From Rhopalosiphum padi (lineage: Eukaryota; Arthropoda; Insecta; Hemiptera; Aphididae), in contig NC_083598.1 of assembly GCF_020882245.1 (NCBI RefSeq), positions 79,489,714 through 79,553,713 of the forward strand: a DNA stretch of 64,000 bases, given 5' to 3'. Positions 15,101 to 28,200 of this stretch are shown one piece after another (position 1 is the stretch's first letter; every line of letters starts with the position of its first letter). The translations under genes and the position numbers were made by a program. Below the pieces are notes generated by a model. That model saw nothing but the letters and a program-made list of their open reading frames with translations. It had not been told where the DNA came from and searched no databases.

Positions 15101-18100
15101 ATTTTGAGTATCTGTATTATAGAAGAAAAAAAATGACGCTGATCTTCATTAGTGAGTCGTTCTATATAATATAACAATGTAGTATGCAGAGTATATTTTG
15201 TATAATAATAAAACTACATTACATAATATTTAAAATTAAATATTAATAAAAATGTAAACATAATAAGAAAATGAAAAAACACATAGATAATATTCATAAC
15301 TATAAATCTTAGTTCACAAATATTAGTACATATACATTTTATACTTATATTAAATTATTATTAAATATTATGCGTTTATAAAATAATAATATAATTTTAA
15401 TTAATTAAAATAAAAAACACACAGTCGTATGTATATAAAAGTAAATTATATATATAAATTATATATATAATACTATATATACTATTATATAAATACTATA
15501 ATGCTAGATTATTAATGATTAGTGATTACTGATGACATTTTATTTATGGAAATCGAATTAATCATCGTTGATTATAAATTCATCAATAGAAAACTATTTT
15601 TATAATAATAAATATGCGCTCTAGTTGCATTTGAAATTAAATAATGTGTTTGGGTTTTCATAAGTTTTTTATTATTTAATTTTAGATTTAGACATAATAC
15701 ATAACTTTGTCATATTATTTACATCCTTTGGTCAATTATTTTCTTTGTTTCATAAATAAATGTATAGCCGTATTATAACATAATAATATACTTATTTAAA
15801 AAAATTATATACATCTTTAATAAATATAATACAAAGTTATACATAAAAAAAAAATAAACATTTTAATTTGTAATAGGAAATAATAATATTTTGGTTAAAC
15901 AAATTGACAAAAGACCAAAGTTAGCTGCAGACTGCGATTATAATACTTATATCCGATTTCATCTGTAATAACAATATTTCTGTACTCTGTATAAGGAATT
16001 GTTGTCCCATTCGTAGAAGATAGTCTAGTTATATTATTATATAATATGGCATTTTTTCAGTGAGAATTTGACGTTGTTTTAAATATATTGATATAAAATA
16101 TTATTTTTGATAATATTTTTAATAATTAAATAAAAAATTGTAGTAATATTATTATTTATACTGTTTTTCACCTGGATCAAGCATCACCGAATACAACATC
16201 ATAATTAAATTACACCTACAATATTATAACGTATTTAATTTTTTATAATGATATTGAAATAATTTCTGTAGCATGGTCTATTGACAAATATATTGCTATC
16301 ACTATTTTTGGAGTATTATTAAAATTTTTTAAAACATATTAAAATATAATATTTTAATACAAATAAATTAATTTTAAAAATATTTAAAAATATATATTTT
16401 ATTATTTATCTATTTAGATAATATAAGATATGACTAAGTATTTACTTAATTATAATATTTTAAGTCTAAATAGTCTAAAAGTTATCAAGCTTTTTTTAGT
16501 GCAATTTTTCAATAAATATTAAGTTTCATATTTTATTTGGTCACGCGTGTTTTTCACAAATAATCGATAACCCATTACCCGTTTTTTTATCGTTTTATAT
16601 ACTTCATAAATAGTATTTTTTTATTTATATGTAATATACAATATATATATATTCATTTTAGTTTTGAAAACGATTAAATTATGTATTTGTGTGTACTTAC
16701 AGAACAGAAGTATAAACAGGCAGCATTATTAATATGGAATAAAATCAACGAAACGATTACGAAAACTCAATTAAATCCAAGAAAATAGGAACTATTTAAT
16801 TTTTTAATCATTAACTATGTTTTATAAAAACAAATCTTTCGTCTTCCATCATTCAATTACTGTATTTCAACCAAATGTGCAAACAGTCTTGGAAGGATTA
16901 ATTAAGGGGGTTTAATTAAAAATTACCAATTGTTAATCGGTGTACCGTGTGCTATGATTTTGGTGAAATACTAAATATTTAATTGTATCACATCTATAAT
17001 ATTCAAATTATAAAACTAATATAGTAGCCGTGGAGTAACAAGTCCATAACACCCGGTGGAGGCTATTGCGGATTCACTTATTGCGGACGAAAGACGAAAG
17101 GCGGCATTGCAACCCGATAATATGTGATTTAATTTATGATAATTAGTGTAATATTATTCACAACAGAATTAGCAGCAGTATTCGAGTTCATAACGATTAC
17201 GATCAGTGTTATTGTATGTTTTTCAAATTAAATTGTTTTTTGGTCAGTATTCGGTGTCTTTTACTCTTCTATTACTCTATAGTACTCTATAACTATTACA
17301 GCTATACATTAAAAAAAAAAAAAATGTTATTTTTAAAAAACATATAAAATACATACTATCCGCCATACATCCCCTGGGCGAAACATAAAACGCCTTTTAC
17401 CTTTTTACAATGCCTAGTGTATATTATATGTTCATCGTGGGTTATTATGCTACTATATACTATATTGTTCGATTGATGTATTGTTCGTTGTCCGTGTAAA
17501 ATTTACTGTAATTTTGGTCATGAGTGCGCAGACACAAAAATCTGAATCTCATCAAAAATCTGCCTCGCATAGCTTTAGATAGAATATGACTACGCTCGAT
17601 TACAAATTTGCTAACTCACCGTGTTAAGTATACTAAAGTTCTAATCTGACCTTCGCTCAATTAAGTCGTTTTTAATTTGATCTGCTCCATTATCGACATT
17701 TAATAGCATACATTTTTCAAAACGTGTAGAAGTATAATATAGATGTGTATAGTTTTTACGCGACCGTGTGAATCACTTAAAATATTCTAAAATGTGCCAT
17801 ATTGCTTGCTCGTTTTTCGGTAGTTTGATTGGCGATGTTCTTAAATAGGTTTCTGGCTGAATGCTATATATAATAATCTGCTAGACTAGGCACTAGAAAA
17901 CCTACAGAAGGTTCAGTCGATGTCCGTCGAATCAATAATCTACATTTTTAGATATCGACTTAGGTATATTTAGAATAATTGACATAATGTTGGTACTAAA
18001 TTAGTTTAAGGAGGCCGTCTTTTAAACACGATTCTTTATTTTATTTCTAGAAATTCGTTGATAATAAACAAAAAATATCTCTGCTAAATAGTATGCATTT

Positions 18101-18834
18101 ATAAATAATAATAAATAATAATTAATAAACAGTTTAATAATCTCAATGATAATACTAATGCATTTGTCAATTATTTCTCGAGTGTCTATGCAAATTACGT
18201 TTGTGTCAATTGCATTCAATAAAATCCACCTATAGTGCTGTCATCTTCTATCGACTATGTTTTGGTTGAATTATTTGAGATATCTCAATTTCTTAGCTTT
18301 CTAATTTCCGCTTCTAGTCCTGGCCCTCATTTAATACCAAACATATTTTTAAGAAATGTATTAAACGTTAACTTTACACTTAATTGTACCTGTTTATTTT
18401 TTTACTCTCCACAGTTATATTTTTCTAATGTGTGAAAATCTAGCTTTATTCAACTTATTCCTAAATCATTCACAGATTTGTCTAATATCTATGGTTAACT
18501 GCCAATATTCGTTTTTCGCTTTACAACTTAATTTTAATTTTTCTTATTTAGTATGATTTCCTAATGTCTGAAATGACTAATATATGTTCACATTATATAT
18601 ATTATATTATTACATATATATTGTACGTATATTGGTATTTATTTGTGTATATATATTATGTGTATATATTTTACCTGTATATTAAATTACCACCAATAAT
18701 TTACTTCCACTTATTATTTTAGTGTTTACGAAAGATTTTTATTACATATTAGTATATTACTAATGTAATTGGTCTTAGGGTCTTGGCCCGTTTAAAACTA
18801 AATACATAAAACTATTTATATAGTTATATTTATA
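12181..18834. other. AT-rich noncoding stretch
   Basis: No gene is supported. Two less AT-rich patches stand out. At about 14090-14660 a 67-codon frame opens without an ATG. At about 17030-17110 a short GC-rich segment is open on both strands, with paired Cys codons on the + strand. Neither has convincing exon borders. The rest, especially 15200-16650, is extremely AT-rich. Confidence 0.4.
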
Positions 18835-18990
18835 TCTTTATATATAAAAATTGCGTGTATATATCCGTGATGCACTTTGAAACTACTCAACTAATTTTAA
18901 TGAAATTATGTTCAATGTATGTGATTTGGTCTTCATCATAAGATAGGATAGTTTTTATCTTGATTAATAAACCTCAATTTTTTTTATTAC
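18835..18990 (+). mobile_element. Helitron-like 5' end remnant
   Basis: The segment starts TCTTTATATATAAAAATTGC and continues through a phrase ending GAAACTACTCAACTAATTTT and then AATGAAATTATG. A TC start, a TATATA-AAA run, and a stretch resembling 'GAAACTACTGAACCGATTTTGATGAAATT' are typical of 5' ends of insect Helitrons as I remember them. I see no transposase frame and no 3' hairpin-CTRR end, so this is a fragment or a short non-autonomous copy. The right boundary is approximate. Confidence 0.45.
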
Positions 18991-19011
18991 AAATTAAATT
19001 GTTATTATTTT

Positions 19012-19190
19012 TAGGGCTGTGTGTTTATTTTTATTAATTGATTATTCGATTAAATGGTTATTTTAGCGAATAATATATAATTGGTTAATCAAAAATTTAT
19101 TGTCTAATCGAAATAATCAAATATTATATTATATAATCTATATCATCCAAAATCAAAATAATCGAATTACTCAGTTTTTTTTTTAATAGG
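19012..19190. mobile_element. Possible hAT-like MITE fragment rich in ATTCGATTA motifs
   Basis: After TTAGGGCTGTG the sequence shows repeated, mutually inverted short motifs: GATTATTCGATTAA, GGTTAATC, CTAATCGAAATAATC and AATAATCGAATTA. A GGGCTG(T)G start followed by ATTCGATTAA repeats resembles the ends of a family of short hAT-like elements. There is no paired terminus that I can align, so both boundaries and family are tentative. Confidence 0.25.
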
Positions 19191-20993
19191 TCATTATTTA
19201 TTATAATCAAAACAAAAAATATATAATCTTAAATATAAAAATGGTTTTTTGTTCGTTTTACCATTTATAGAGTATAGACTAAAAAACTACTGGATAAATT
19301 TAATTAAAAGATACAAGTTGAGATACATAGATTCTAGATTTATTAAGAGTTGAGAGTTTGGGACTCAGGGGCTCAGGACTCAAGGGGTGTTAAATCTTAA
19401 AAAACGAAAACCAATTTTAACGATGTTGAATTTATGTTAGCATTTAAGCGTTTGTCGAATAAATCTAAAGTTTCTTGTGTTTACATAAAAAAATATGTCC
19501 AGCACTCCAGCGAATTAAGTAGTGGAAAATATTGTGCTTGTATTATTTATTGCGATTTGCTACTAAGACTGAATACTAAACCACTAAACTACTGAAGCAA
19601 AACGGAAAACGATAAAATGATATTATTGACTTATTGTTTACATGGAGGTCGGATGGTAAACACATTTTTAAGATTCTATTCTGGACCCTTAAGGTAAACG
19701 ACAGTTAACTATAATATGACATAAGTTGATCTTACATTATTATGAATAAAACGATTATACCAAAACAATTGTTTGATTACTCATATTATTATAGATAAGA
19801 GAGAGAAAGAGAAGATATAAATAATCGATTTTTGGGCATTGTATCAAGCTAGAGAACTTTTAGCTTTCATGATTTTAGAAAAGTGCGTTTATTGTTGTAT
19901 TTGCAGTGAAATATTTATAATATTTATAATCTATGGTATTACCAGTTATTAGTTACCATTATAAATTAATATTTTAAGTGAATAGTTGATATACAATATA
20001 CGTATAGTATAAAAGTACAATACTTTTTTGAATTTTTGGTTTGTTCACACTATTGAAATTTGAGTTGTTGATGTTTGGTCTAGAATGAAATTTAAATCAA
20101 ACTTAGTTCGTTCAGCAAAGTAATAAATGAACAATTTAAAAAAAAATAAAAAAAGCTGAAATTCCGATATGTTAAATGGTCAAAAAAAATGCAACGTCCC
20201 AGATTTTGACTGTCCCAGTTATATAAAGTTGATATGCCGGAAATATCATCTATACTTACACAAAATCAGAAAGCCAAAAATATGTTTTATCCTCACGCTA
20301 AATGTTAGCATTAGGCAACCCCATGGAGTATCTTTATGTGTACTTACATAATTTTAGACAATATTGAAATAATTTTCATTAGAATCGTATGTATATATAT
20401 CATACTTAATGTTTCTTTAATAGTATTATATTATTGCTGCGCGAGTAGAGACTTGTGGATGGCGGCAGACAAAACCTCCCGAGATCCACTTCCGAGAATC
20501 TAAGTTCACGCTACATTACAATATAATATATATGTGTATGTAATAATATTGTAGTATACTGCAGCTGTACAATATTGTTACCATCTGGTTTTTTCTTTCT
20601 TTCTTTTTTTCTTTTTTTTTTTTACGACTACGCAGATCAGATTTTATGGTTATTTACATTCATGTTTATAATATTGTACATTGAAATCGTAATAAAATAA
20701 TTTGCTGATAAACCTAAAACAATAGGGTATATTAGACTTAATTAAGTTATTCGAAATAGACACGATGATAATTAAATTAAATGTAAGTATTATAATTTAT
20801 GATAGCTTTACTAGTTTAATCGTATACCTATTAGTTATTGCACAACATAATATATTGTATCGATTTGTACTTAAATTTAAAAAGGTTATAGAATATTATT
20901 TCTATAACTATTTTTTTTTTTATATTCATGTTTTTAAATTAATTAAATATTTTTTTTTTCACGGCAATAGAGATTGTATTGAAAATAAAACAC

Positions 20994-21038
<45 letters not shown>

Positions 21039-24000
21039 ACAGAGAGGTGGGTGTAATTTTTATCTGAATATTAGGTATATTATGTTATATTATCTGAGAG
21101 ATTTAAACAGTGAATTTTTCTCCTAGGTATATAGGCTCTAAGAATTTATTCGTAAATAACGATTTATTCCTATGCTCTTTACTAATTATGCTTGAATGTA
21201 TTGGATTATAAGGAATAATTTGAATACATAATTAAAGTTGCCGTTGTAGAAACTATATATTATAAAACATTTTTATAAAGTTCACTACGCATACGATTAG
21301 ATTAGAACTGAAAGGGTTAATCAAACTGAATTATTTTTTTTGTACCTAAATTGAATTAACTTATAGTAGATAGGCTGTATTTGAATAAGTAATTTTTATT
21401 TTTGTTATTATATAGTGATATACTGATATAAGTACATTACACATATACTATAATATTGTACTCTAGCTTAGATATTTTTTTTTTATTAACCAAACAAACA
21501 TTTTTATACTGCTATAAAAGTAGGTCAATGTGCATATTGTATAATTTAAAAGAAACTTGTAACTTGAAATATTTACAATAAAAACAAATCAATAAACGTA
21601 TAATAACTGTAAAAAATTTACCTTTATTATCACCGCAATTAGCAATCATAGATAATAAAATATAATAATTATCATTGCAGCGTACCGTTAGCAAAAATGT
21701 TTAAGAGAACCCTTAAAAACGTCACTTAAAGTTTGAAACATTCGTAAGTTTTCTTTTAAATATTTAATTTTTTTTAAATTTATAATTGAATATTTAATTT
21801 GTTATGTGAATTAAATATCAATTATATAACACAAAATACGCTGAGTGAAGTATAATTTAATAAAATCAAATGTACATATTGTATTGTCCACGATACGTTT
21901 GCTTTCAATCGCATACCTAAATAAAATTAAACATGTAGGATATAATTTTACATCAGTGGTCATTTAAAATTACCTACTTTGTCGTATAATTTATCTTGCT
22001 TTGTGGATAGATCATTGTGTACTCTACGTTAATTGTTAAATGGGCCTGGTTTAATTAAATTAGTGAAACGTTCTGAAATGATTTTTACGTGCAAAACCAA
22101 CGTTATCGCGATGTTTATACATCATAATAACAACTATTTATTATGGTAAAAAATACTCTACCTATTTATAAATTAATCAAAAAACATACGTATTTAAAAA
22201 AATTTTATATTTATAAAAAACATTTATATTTTAAATATAATATATACTATAGCATAGCATAAATTAATTCAAAATTGTCATACTAAATATGACAACTGTG
22301 TATTTAACAAAATTATAAACAATTTTATTTTAAACCTTTATTCATTTTATGTAAGTATTGTATTGTATTGTTTTTTTTTTTTAATATTCAACAAAACAGT
22401 CATAATTATATTTGTTTCAATGTGAACTCGTTAAAACATAATCATTATTTTTTTGTTATATATATATATAGTATTATATTATATTAGAATATTTCCAACG
22501 CCTAGTACTTTTATATTATTCAATGATGATAACTGTGCCATTACAAATAGTAAATACATACAATATAACGTAATACAATAATTTATGTTTTGTACTTCGA
22601 CAATTGATTGATTGAAAATGTATGGTCTGTTATCAATAGTCAGCACTGTTGTTAAAGCTTAATTATTATCGATCGTCGTCATTTGTTTTTGAACTCCAGA
22701 GTTCGATGGGAACGTGTCCCAAAAAGATTCGTGGATCTAAAGTCTTGTATCATGTTTTTGACTTTTATGTGTCTCGTTCGCGGTATACGGGTCCTATCAC
22801 TAAGAGGTATATAGTATAAAATTACACTTAAATTCGTTTCTTTCGTTCATTTTAAGAAAAATTACATATTATAATGATTAATATAAAATATTAATAAGCT
22901 TTTTATACTACTATTCTAACTCCTTCTCTCTCCCTCTCAATGAACAAAATGAATTCATTCAGTTGTTATTGGTTGAACTAGAAAAATACGACATATTAAT
23001 GGATATCAGATAAGTGATATGATTTCAGAGTTTTATTCAATTTAAGTTAAATTTATCCAAAATTTAGTCTCATTTGTACATCACCGATCGCTGGTGTTGA
23101 ATGTTTAAGAGTTAAGTAAAATCTATATTGTCCTATAATTTTAACTAAGCATTATAAGCATCCATGAAATTAGGTTAACTTAATTCGAAAATATATTATA
23201 GTAACATTTATAATATTTCCAATGTTAAAATCTATCTTTTAAACATATACTATTATAATTCTTTTCATGAAATTTTCAAACAAGAAAATTTTCCATACTT
23301 CAAATAAACAACTATTTTTATAAAAATGTCAAGTTAAATTTTAGTGAACTTGAATATTTTAACGAAAAATAAAGATTTTAGTTATTTTATAGTAATTCAA
23401 AAATTTTATTTGTAAGGACTTGATACTTTTCGTTACTACATGTTGTATTATTATTTTTTTGAAAAAATTAGATCGATAGATGTTTATAAAGTCATCTTAT
23501 TTACATTAATTTACTATATTTTTTGTTATTTACTTATGAGTTAATATTAGCAAGTAATATTATAATCATTATTATTTAGTATAATATGCGATTGGTTTTT
23601 GGCATAGATTAATACAACTTATGATATTATTAATATAAATAAGTTACTAACTGAAACACAAACATACTTGTATAATACAAAATTCATCGAAATATGAAAA
23701 ATATGTATATTATATAGATTGATCGATCGTCTCTGTTCAGAAAAGTTTTTTCGTATACAACGATGATTTATCATCGAATTGAAATTGAATATTATACCCA
23801 TTATATGGATCCATTCAAAATTTTGAGGGACACTGAACACCTACTAAACAATTGAGTGACTTCTCTGGTTTTATATTTATTTCGATGACTTGTGCATTTT
23901 AAATTAAGTAATAATACAATAAGTCGAATTTTCTTGTGACGATTTTTAATTTTTTAATTTATACAAAGGTGGTATTTTTATAAATTTATATTGATTGAAT

Positions 24001-24868
24001 ATTGGTAACTAACATTGTATGTGTCAATAATGAAATTGATGAAATCATTTTTCGAATATAGTAATGTAGTGGTAGTTATTATTATTCATTCCGTTCAAAT
24101 CTTAAATTACGCTCCATTACCCTGAGACAAGATAAATAAAACTGATACAATGTAATCTAACACCTGGACTTGGTTTCCTGTGTGATTTTCTTATTGTTTT
24201 AAAATTAAAAAAGTTACAGAACGTATAAATAATAATAAGACTTTTCTATAATAAATAATGATAAAAATTATTTTGACTTACATTGAATAGAATAACTCAT
24301 CCCGAAGTTAATGGATGTTTTTTTAAATAACAATATTGAATATTTAAAACTATTTCTAAATTATTACCAATTCTATACTGTTGTCAAAAATAAAAATTAA
24401 TTACGGTATGATATCAAACGATTAAATGTTCAATTAATGTTTGCGATTACCTACATGAATAATAAAATTAGTTTTAAGTTATGGTTCATTAATACGAAAA
24501 TGCTTGACACGAAATAAAACTTAAGAATGATAAAAATTATATTTATAATATAATGTTTCGAGTTATAGAGTAATATAGTATAACTAGTAAGTATACTTGA
24601 CTAATAACTGGTGGATCAATAGTTAAACGGATCGATCGCCTAATAAGCAAAAGTATGTGAATATTATAGTTTTGATAATACAATTATTGTAGATTAAAAA
24701 CCACTAAATCTTTTTTATGTTGATGATAATATGACAAATCAAAATATTGTATAGAACCAGTCAAGTATACTTTAAATAAATACAAATAAAGATAAAGAAA
24801 ACATTTACTTGACACATCGGTATATAAAAGATAATTGGCAGTTAGGCCCATTAGAGAGAGAGTGACGA
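19191..24868. other. AT-rich noncoding stretch
   Basis: No supported gene. Contents worth a label: a direct-repeat run of GGACTCAGG / GGCTCAGGACTCAAGGGG near 19360-19385, a less AT-rich patch near 20440-20520, a long pyrimidine run at about 20590-20625, and the (GT)n repeat listed separately. Open frames here look like AT-driven noise. Confidence 0.4.
20998..21036. repeat. (GT)n microsatellite
   Basis: About nineteen to twenty perfect GT dinucleotides, followed by GAGACAGAGAGG. It is the longest pure dinucleotide tract in the window and a likely length-polymorphic marker. Confidence 0.95.
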
Positions 24869-25213
24869 ATGAATGACAAATACGAATGTCAAAAAGAGGT
24901 TCTTAAGGATCTGTACTACAGCAGACCTATGTACATTAATCTTTCTGTTATATATAATCTGTTGGTGAGAAAAAATCTGAAAGCGTTGAAAAAAAAATAT
25001 CAAACATACAATTGCAGTGTGAATGGTGTAGTGATATATATAAGCAGGTGTGTTACAACTGCTACAAGATTGGTAGTGTTGACTGAGTTAAAGGCTCTTT
25101 TTATACCGAAAAAGGCGGTGGAGAGAAATAGTTCTTTCGTGCGGAATGCCCGGCATTTAAATGATATACAAAATAATGGAATAATGTCAATGGTTATCAT
25201 TAACATTAAATAG
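24869..25213 (+). pseudogene. Decayed coding fragment with CxxC...CxxC in an alternative frame
   Basis: An ATG-initiated frame of 114 codons with a plausible N-terminal part (KEVLKDLYYSRPMY). From about 24963 a second frame (+2) becomes more protein-like: it contains SVGEKKSESVEKK, then QCEWCSDIYKQVCYNC, a Cys-x2-Cys-x8-Cys-x2-Cys pattern, and hits a stop after GSVD at about 25086. A switch between two protein-like frames suggests a frameshifted transposon-derived sequence. Zinc-binding Cys pairs of this type occur at the C-terminus of piggyBac-type transposases and in other transposon proteins, but the match is too short to assign. It could also be chance. Confidence 0.3.
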
Positions 25214-28200
25214 ACAAGTACAAATGGTGTTTGAAAAAAAATATACATTCATAAACTTCAAAATCATAATAATTCACAAATATCATTAGCACTTAAATTA
25301 AAATTATTAGTTTATGTCATACATTTTGTTATTCGCTATATTCCTATTCTTTATAAATAAATTTAAAAATTGTAGATGTACAAATACATTAATTTATTTT
25401 GATTTGAAAATAGACTAAACACTTTAGCTTTGATACTATTACGACGAATGTTTCATACTTTGAAATAATAACCATAAGGTATGATAAGTTATTTTATTAT
25501 TATTCACAACGAATTTTTCAAAGTAATGTAACTGTCCTGGTTTTTATTGAACATAACCATGGCTGAATATAAACGTATACAAAACACAAAACGTGAGTAT
25601 CCATCTCAGAATTTATAATCGTAAAAATAAATGGAAATATAAAAAAAGCTTATGTACCTGGTGGGAGATATAGACTTTAAATTTCAACTGTTTATATAAT
25701 CATAATCTTTAAAAAGTCGATAAAGTTATAAACTTTGAATGTAAGAATTATACTATATTATGATAATATACAATTTGAACACAATGTATATTTACTATGT
25801 TTTTTTTTGTTTTTTTTTTTTTTTTAGTATAAATACAAAATAATTGAATATCATGTTTGTTATTTAAATTTGTTTAACTTCCATGTTTCTTATGCATACA
25901 TTATTATAATAAAAAGTTCGCTGCAATCATTATTCATTATAATAATGGTATAAATTATTATTTTATTTTTTCTCCAATCATTATGAAAGTTTCACTAAGC
26001 GTTTATTCTAACTATCATAAAATAAATTATAATTAATCATTTTTATCTTGTAAATATAGTCATAGACTGGGATTTGTGATTACATAAATAACTTCAACCA
26101 TAGCAATATTAAAAGCAAACTAAATGACAATTCATTCTCTAAATATGTATTCAGTTTTCGAATTTATTATTCAAATAACCACTTTTTTTGATACCAGTCA
26201 TACCTAGAAAATCGTGATTGCGTTACCAGGGTAGGCTCTAAACTCTCGGAAATATCACTAATTTTTGTTTATTTACGTTATGGTGCAATTTTATCTGCTA
26301 TCCCATATTCCTATTAATTATATATATGATATACACATTCCAACCAAATTTTTGTTGACAAAATTATCTTTATTTCCCATGATGCCCAATTAGCTACCTG
26401 TTAAAGAAAGTTATTTAAATTATAAGAAATAGTGGTATTCTGAACTAAAAAATTAAAATTAACAATGAAAAATGTTCTCGTATTATTTTTAATTGAATAT
26501 GCTGCGCTTATATAACGTATTGTCTTCATTTTGCAAATATACAACGTACAACGTAAAAAATTTTCATTCAGTAGAATCCATTTTATATTGTTAACTTTAA
26601 CATTAATGTTAATTCACCTATTATTAAACTTAAAGGTAACAATTTGTGTTTAACCGATGGTATTTTTTTATATTTTAATTTTAAAGCAAGTTACGAGTAT
26701 TTTTAAATTTTTATATCTTACATTTAACAAACAACGCATTACACAATTACTTAAAAATTGATACAATCAATCAATTAGCTAAAAAATAATATACGAAATT
26801 TCACTCAAAACTTCAATACCACCCGTATCCTTTAATTTCCTATTTACCCTCACATAAACTCCCAGACAACCCACATTGTCATTTCAAAAACCGCTGTTGC
26901 AGTGATCTCTTAATTTGAATTAAATACATCAAGTTCTGAAGGCTTCTATCAATTAATAGCCTTCTTCATAAAATTGATCTAAGTTATATATGTTTATACA
27001 TCTTCAAATTACTTATGTTCTATTTAACTTCAGATTGTAAGTTTTTTAATAAAAAAATAAAATATATATATACATATTACATATTTACTTACTGTTGAAT
27101 TAAAATGTAAAAAAAAATCTTACCTTTAAATTTTGTAAACAAGCTAATATAATGTAATAGGTAATAATACTTAAAGTACAAAATTATTTTCACTGAATCG
27201 AATTTATAATATTATACAATATGGTGGAAAATATCAAACAAACAAATAATATTCCTATTAAACTACATACATCTATTTTATCTTTTCGTTTCTTTACCCA
27301 CTTGTAGAAAAGGTACCCGAATGTAGTATAAAAATCAAACGGTAACTATATTATACAAAACCCCTATAAAGCCAGTATGATCTTACGGAGTCTAATTATG
27401 TGGCGTTGCAATGAAATATAATATAATATTTATATTATAAGCTGGTTAATCAATGTCATATTATGAATATGATTAAAAATATGTTTCCTTCATAAAATCT
27501 CAAATCATACTCTCCACCCCTACTTAAAAATTCAAACAGCAACAGAAGTAGCAATATTTACCTACGAAATCTATTATTCTCACCTTAAAAATCTTTCAAA
27601 CTAACTTATCCTTTTTCCCTATCCTTAACTCTAAAAATAACCCAAATAATCCTCCAGAAGGTTAAAAAGAAACAGGTGTAGACTTAGCATAAAAAAAAAA
27701 TGAAAATCACTTCAAAGGTGTTACTGCTTGTAATTCATTTTTCCTTTTTCTGCTTTCCATATAAATCATTTGTCCACACGAGGTTACGATAAATAGATTA
27801 ATAGATTGTGTATTTAAAATAAATGTTAAACAAAATAGTTAATCATTTTCTTTTCAAAAATACATTTTTCCGCGCTTTATAACAATAACTACTGAATATT
27901 CCAAATTGTTAACTTTATTTTCCAATACAGATACGGTTAACGTTTAATATAATGTATATTATGTATTAACGACTATCAACTATACATTTTACATAAAAGT
28001 TTTCAATAATTTTATTATTGTGAAACATAAGTTGTTAGGTAAACTTTTATTGATAATGGACATAGCTTTGTAACTGATATAGTGATATAGGAAATAATTG
28101 TAAAATTTAAATATATTAATAGAATAAAATATGTAATAAATTTAGCATTTATTATATGATTTAAAATACCTATATCTACTCTTAGTGGTGTAATTACCTT

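Noticed and set aside
16701..16770. Minus-strand exon-like segment ending at consensus GTAAGT
   Set aside because: GTAAGT is expected about twenty times per strand by chance in a window of this size and composition; the peptide is short and hydrophobic.
17030..17110. Short GC-rich segment with GGGYCGFTYCGRK-type reading and possible tRNA-like look
   Set aside because: Open on both strands, too short, no A-box or B-box pairing for a tRNA and no exon borders.
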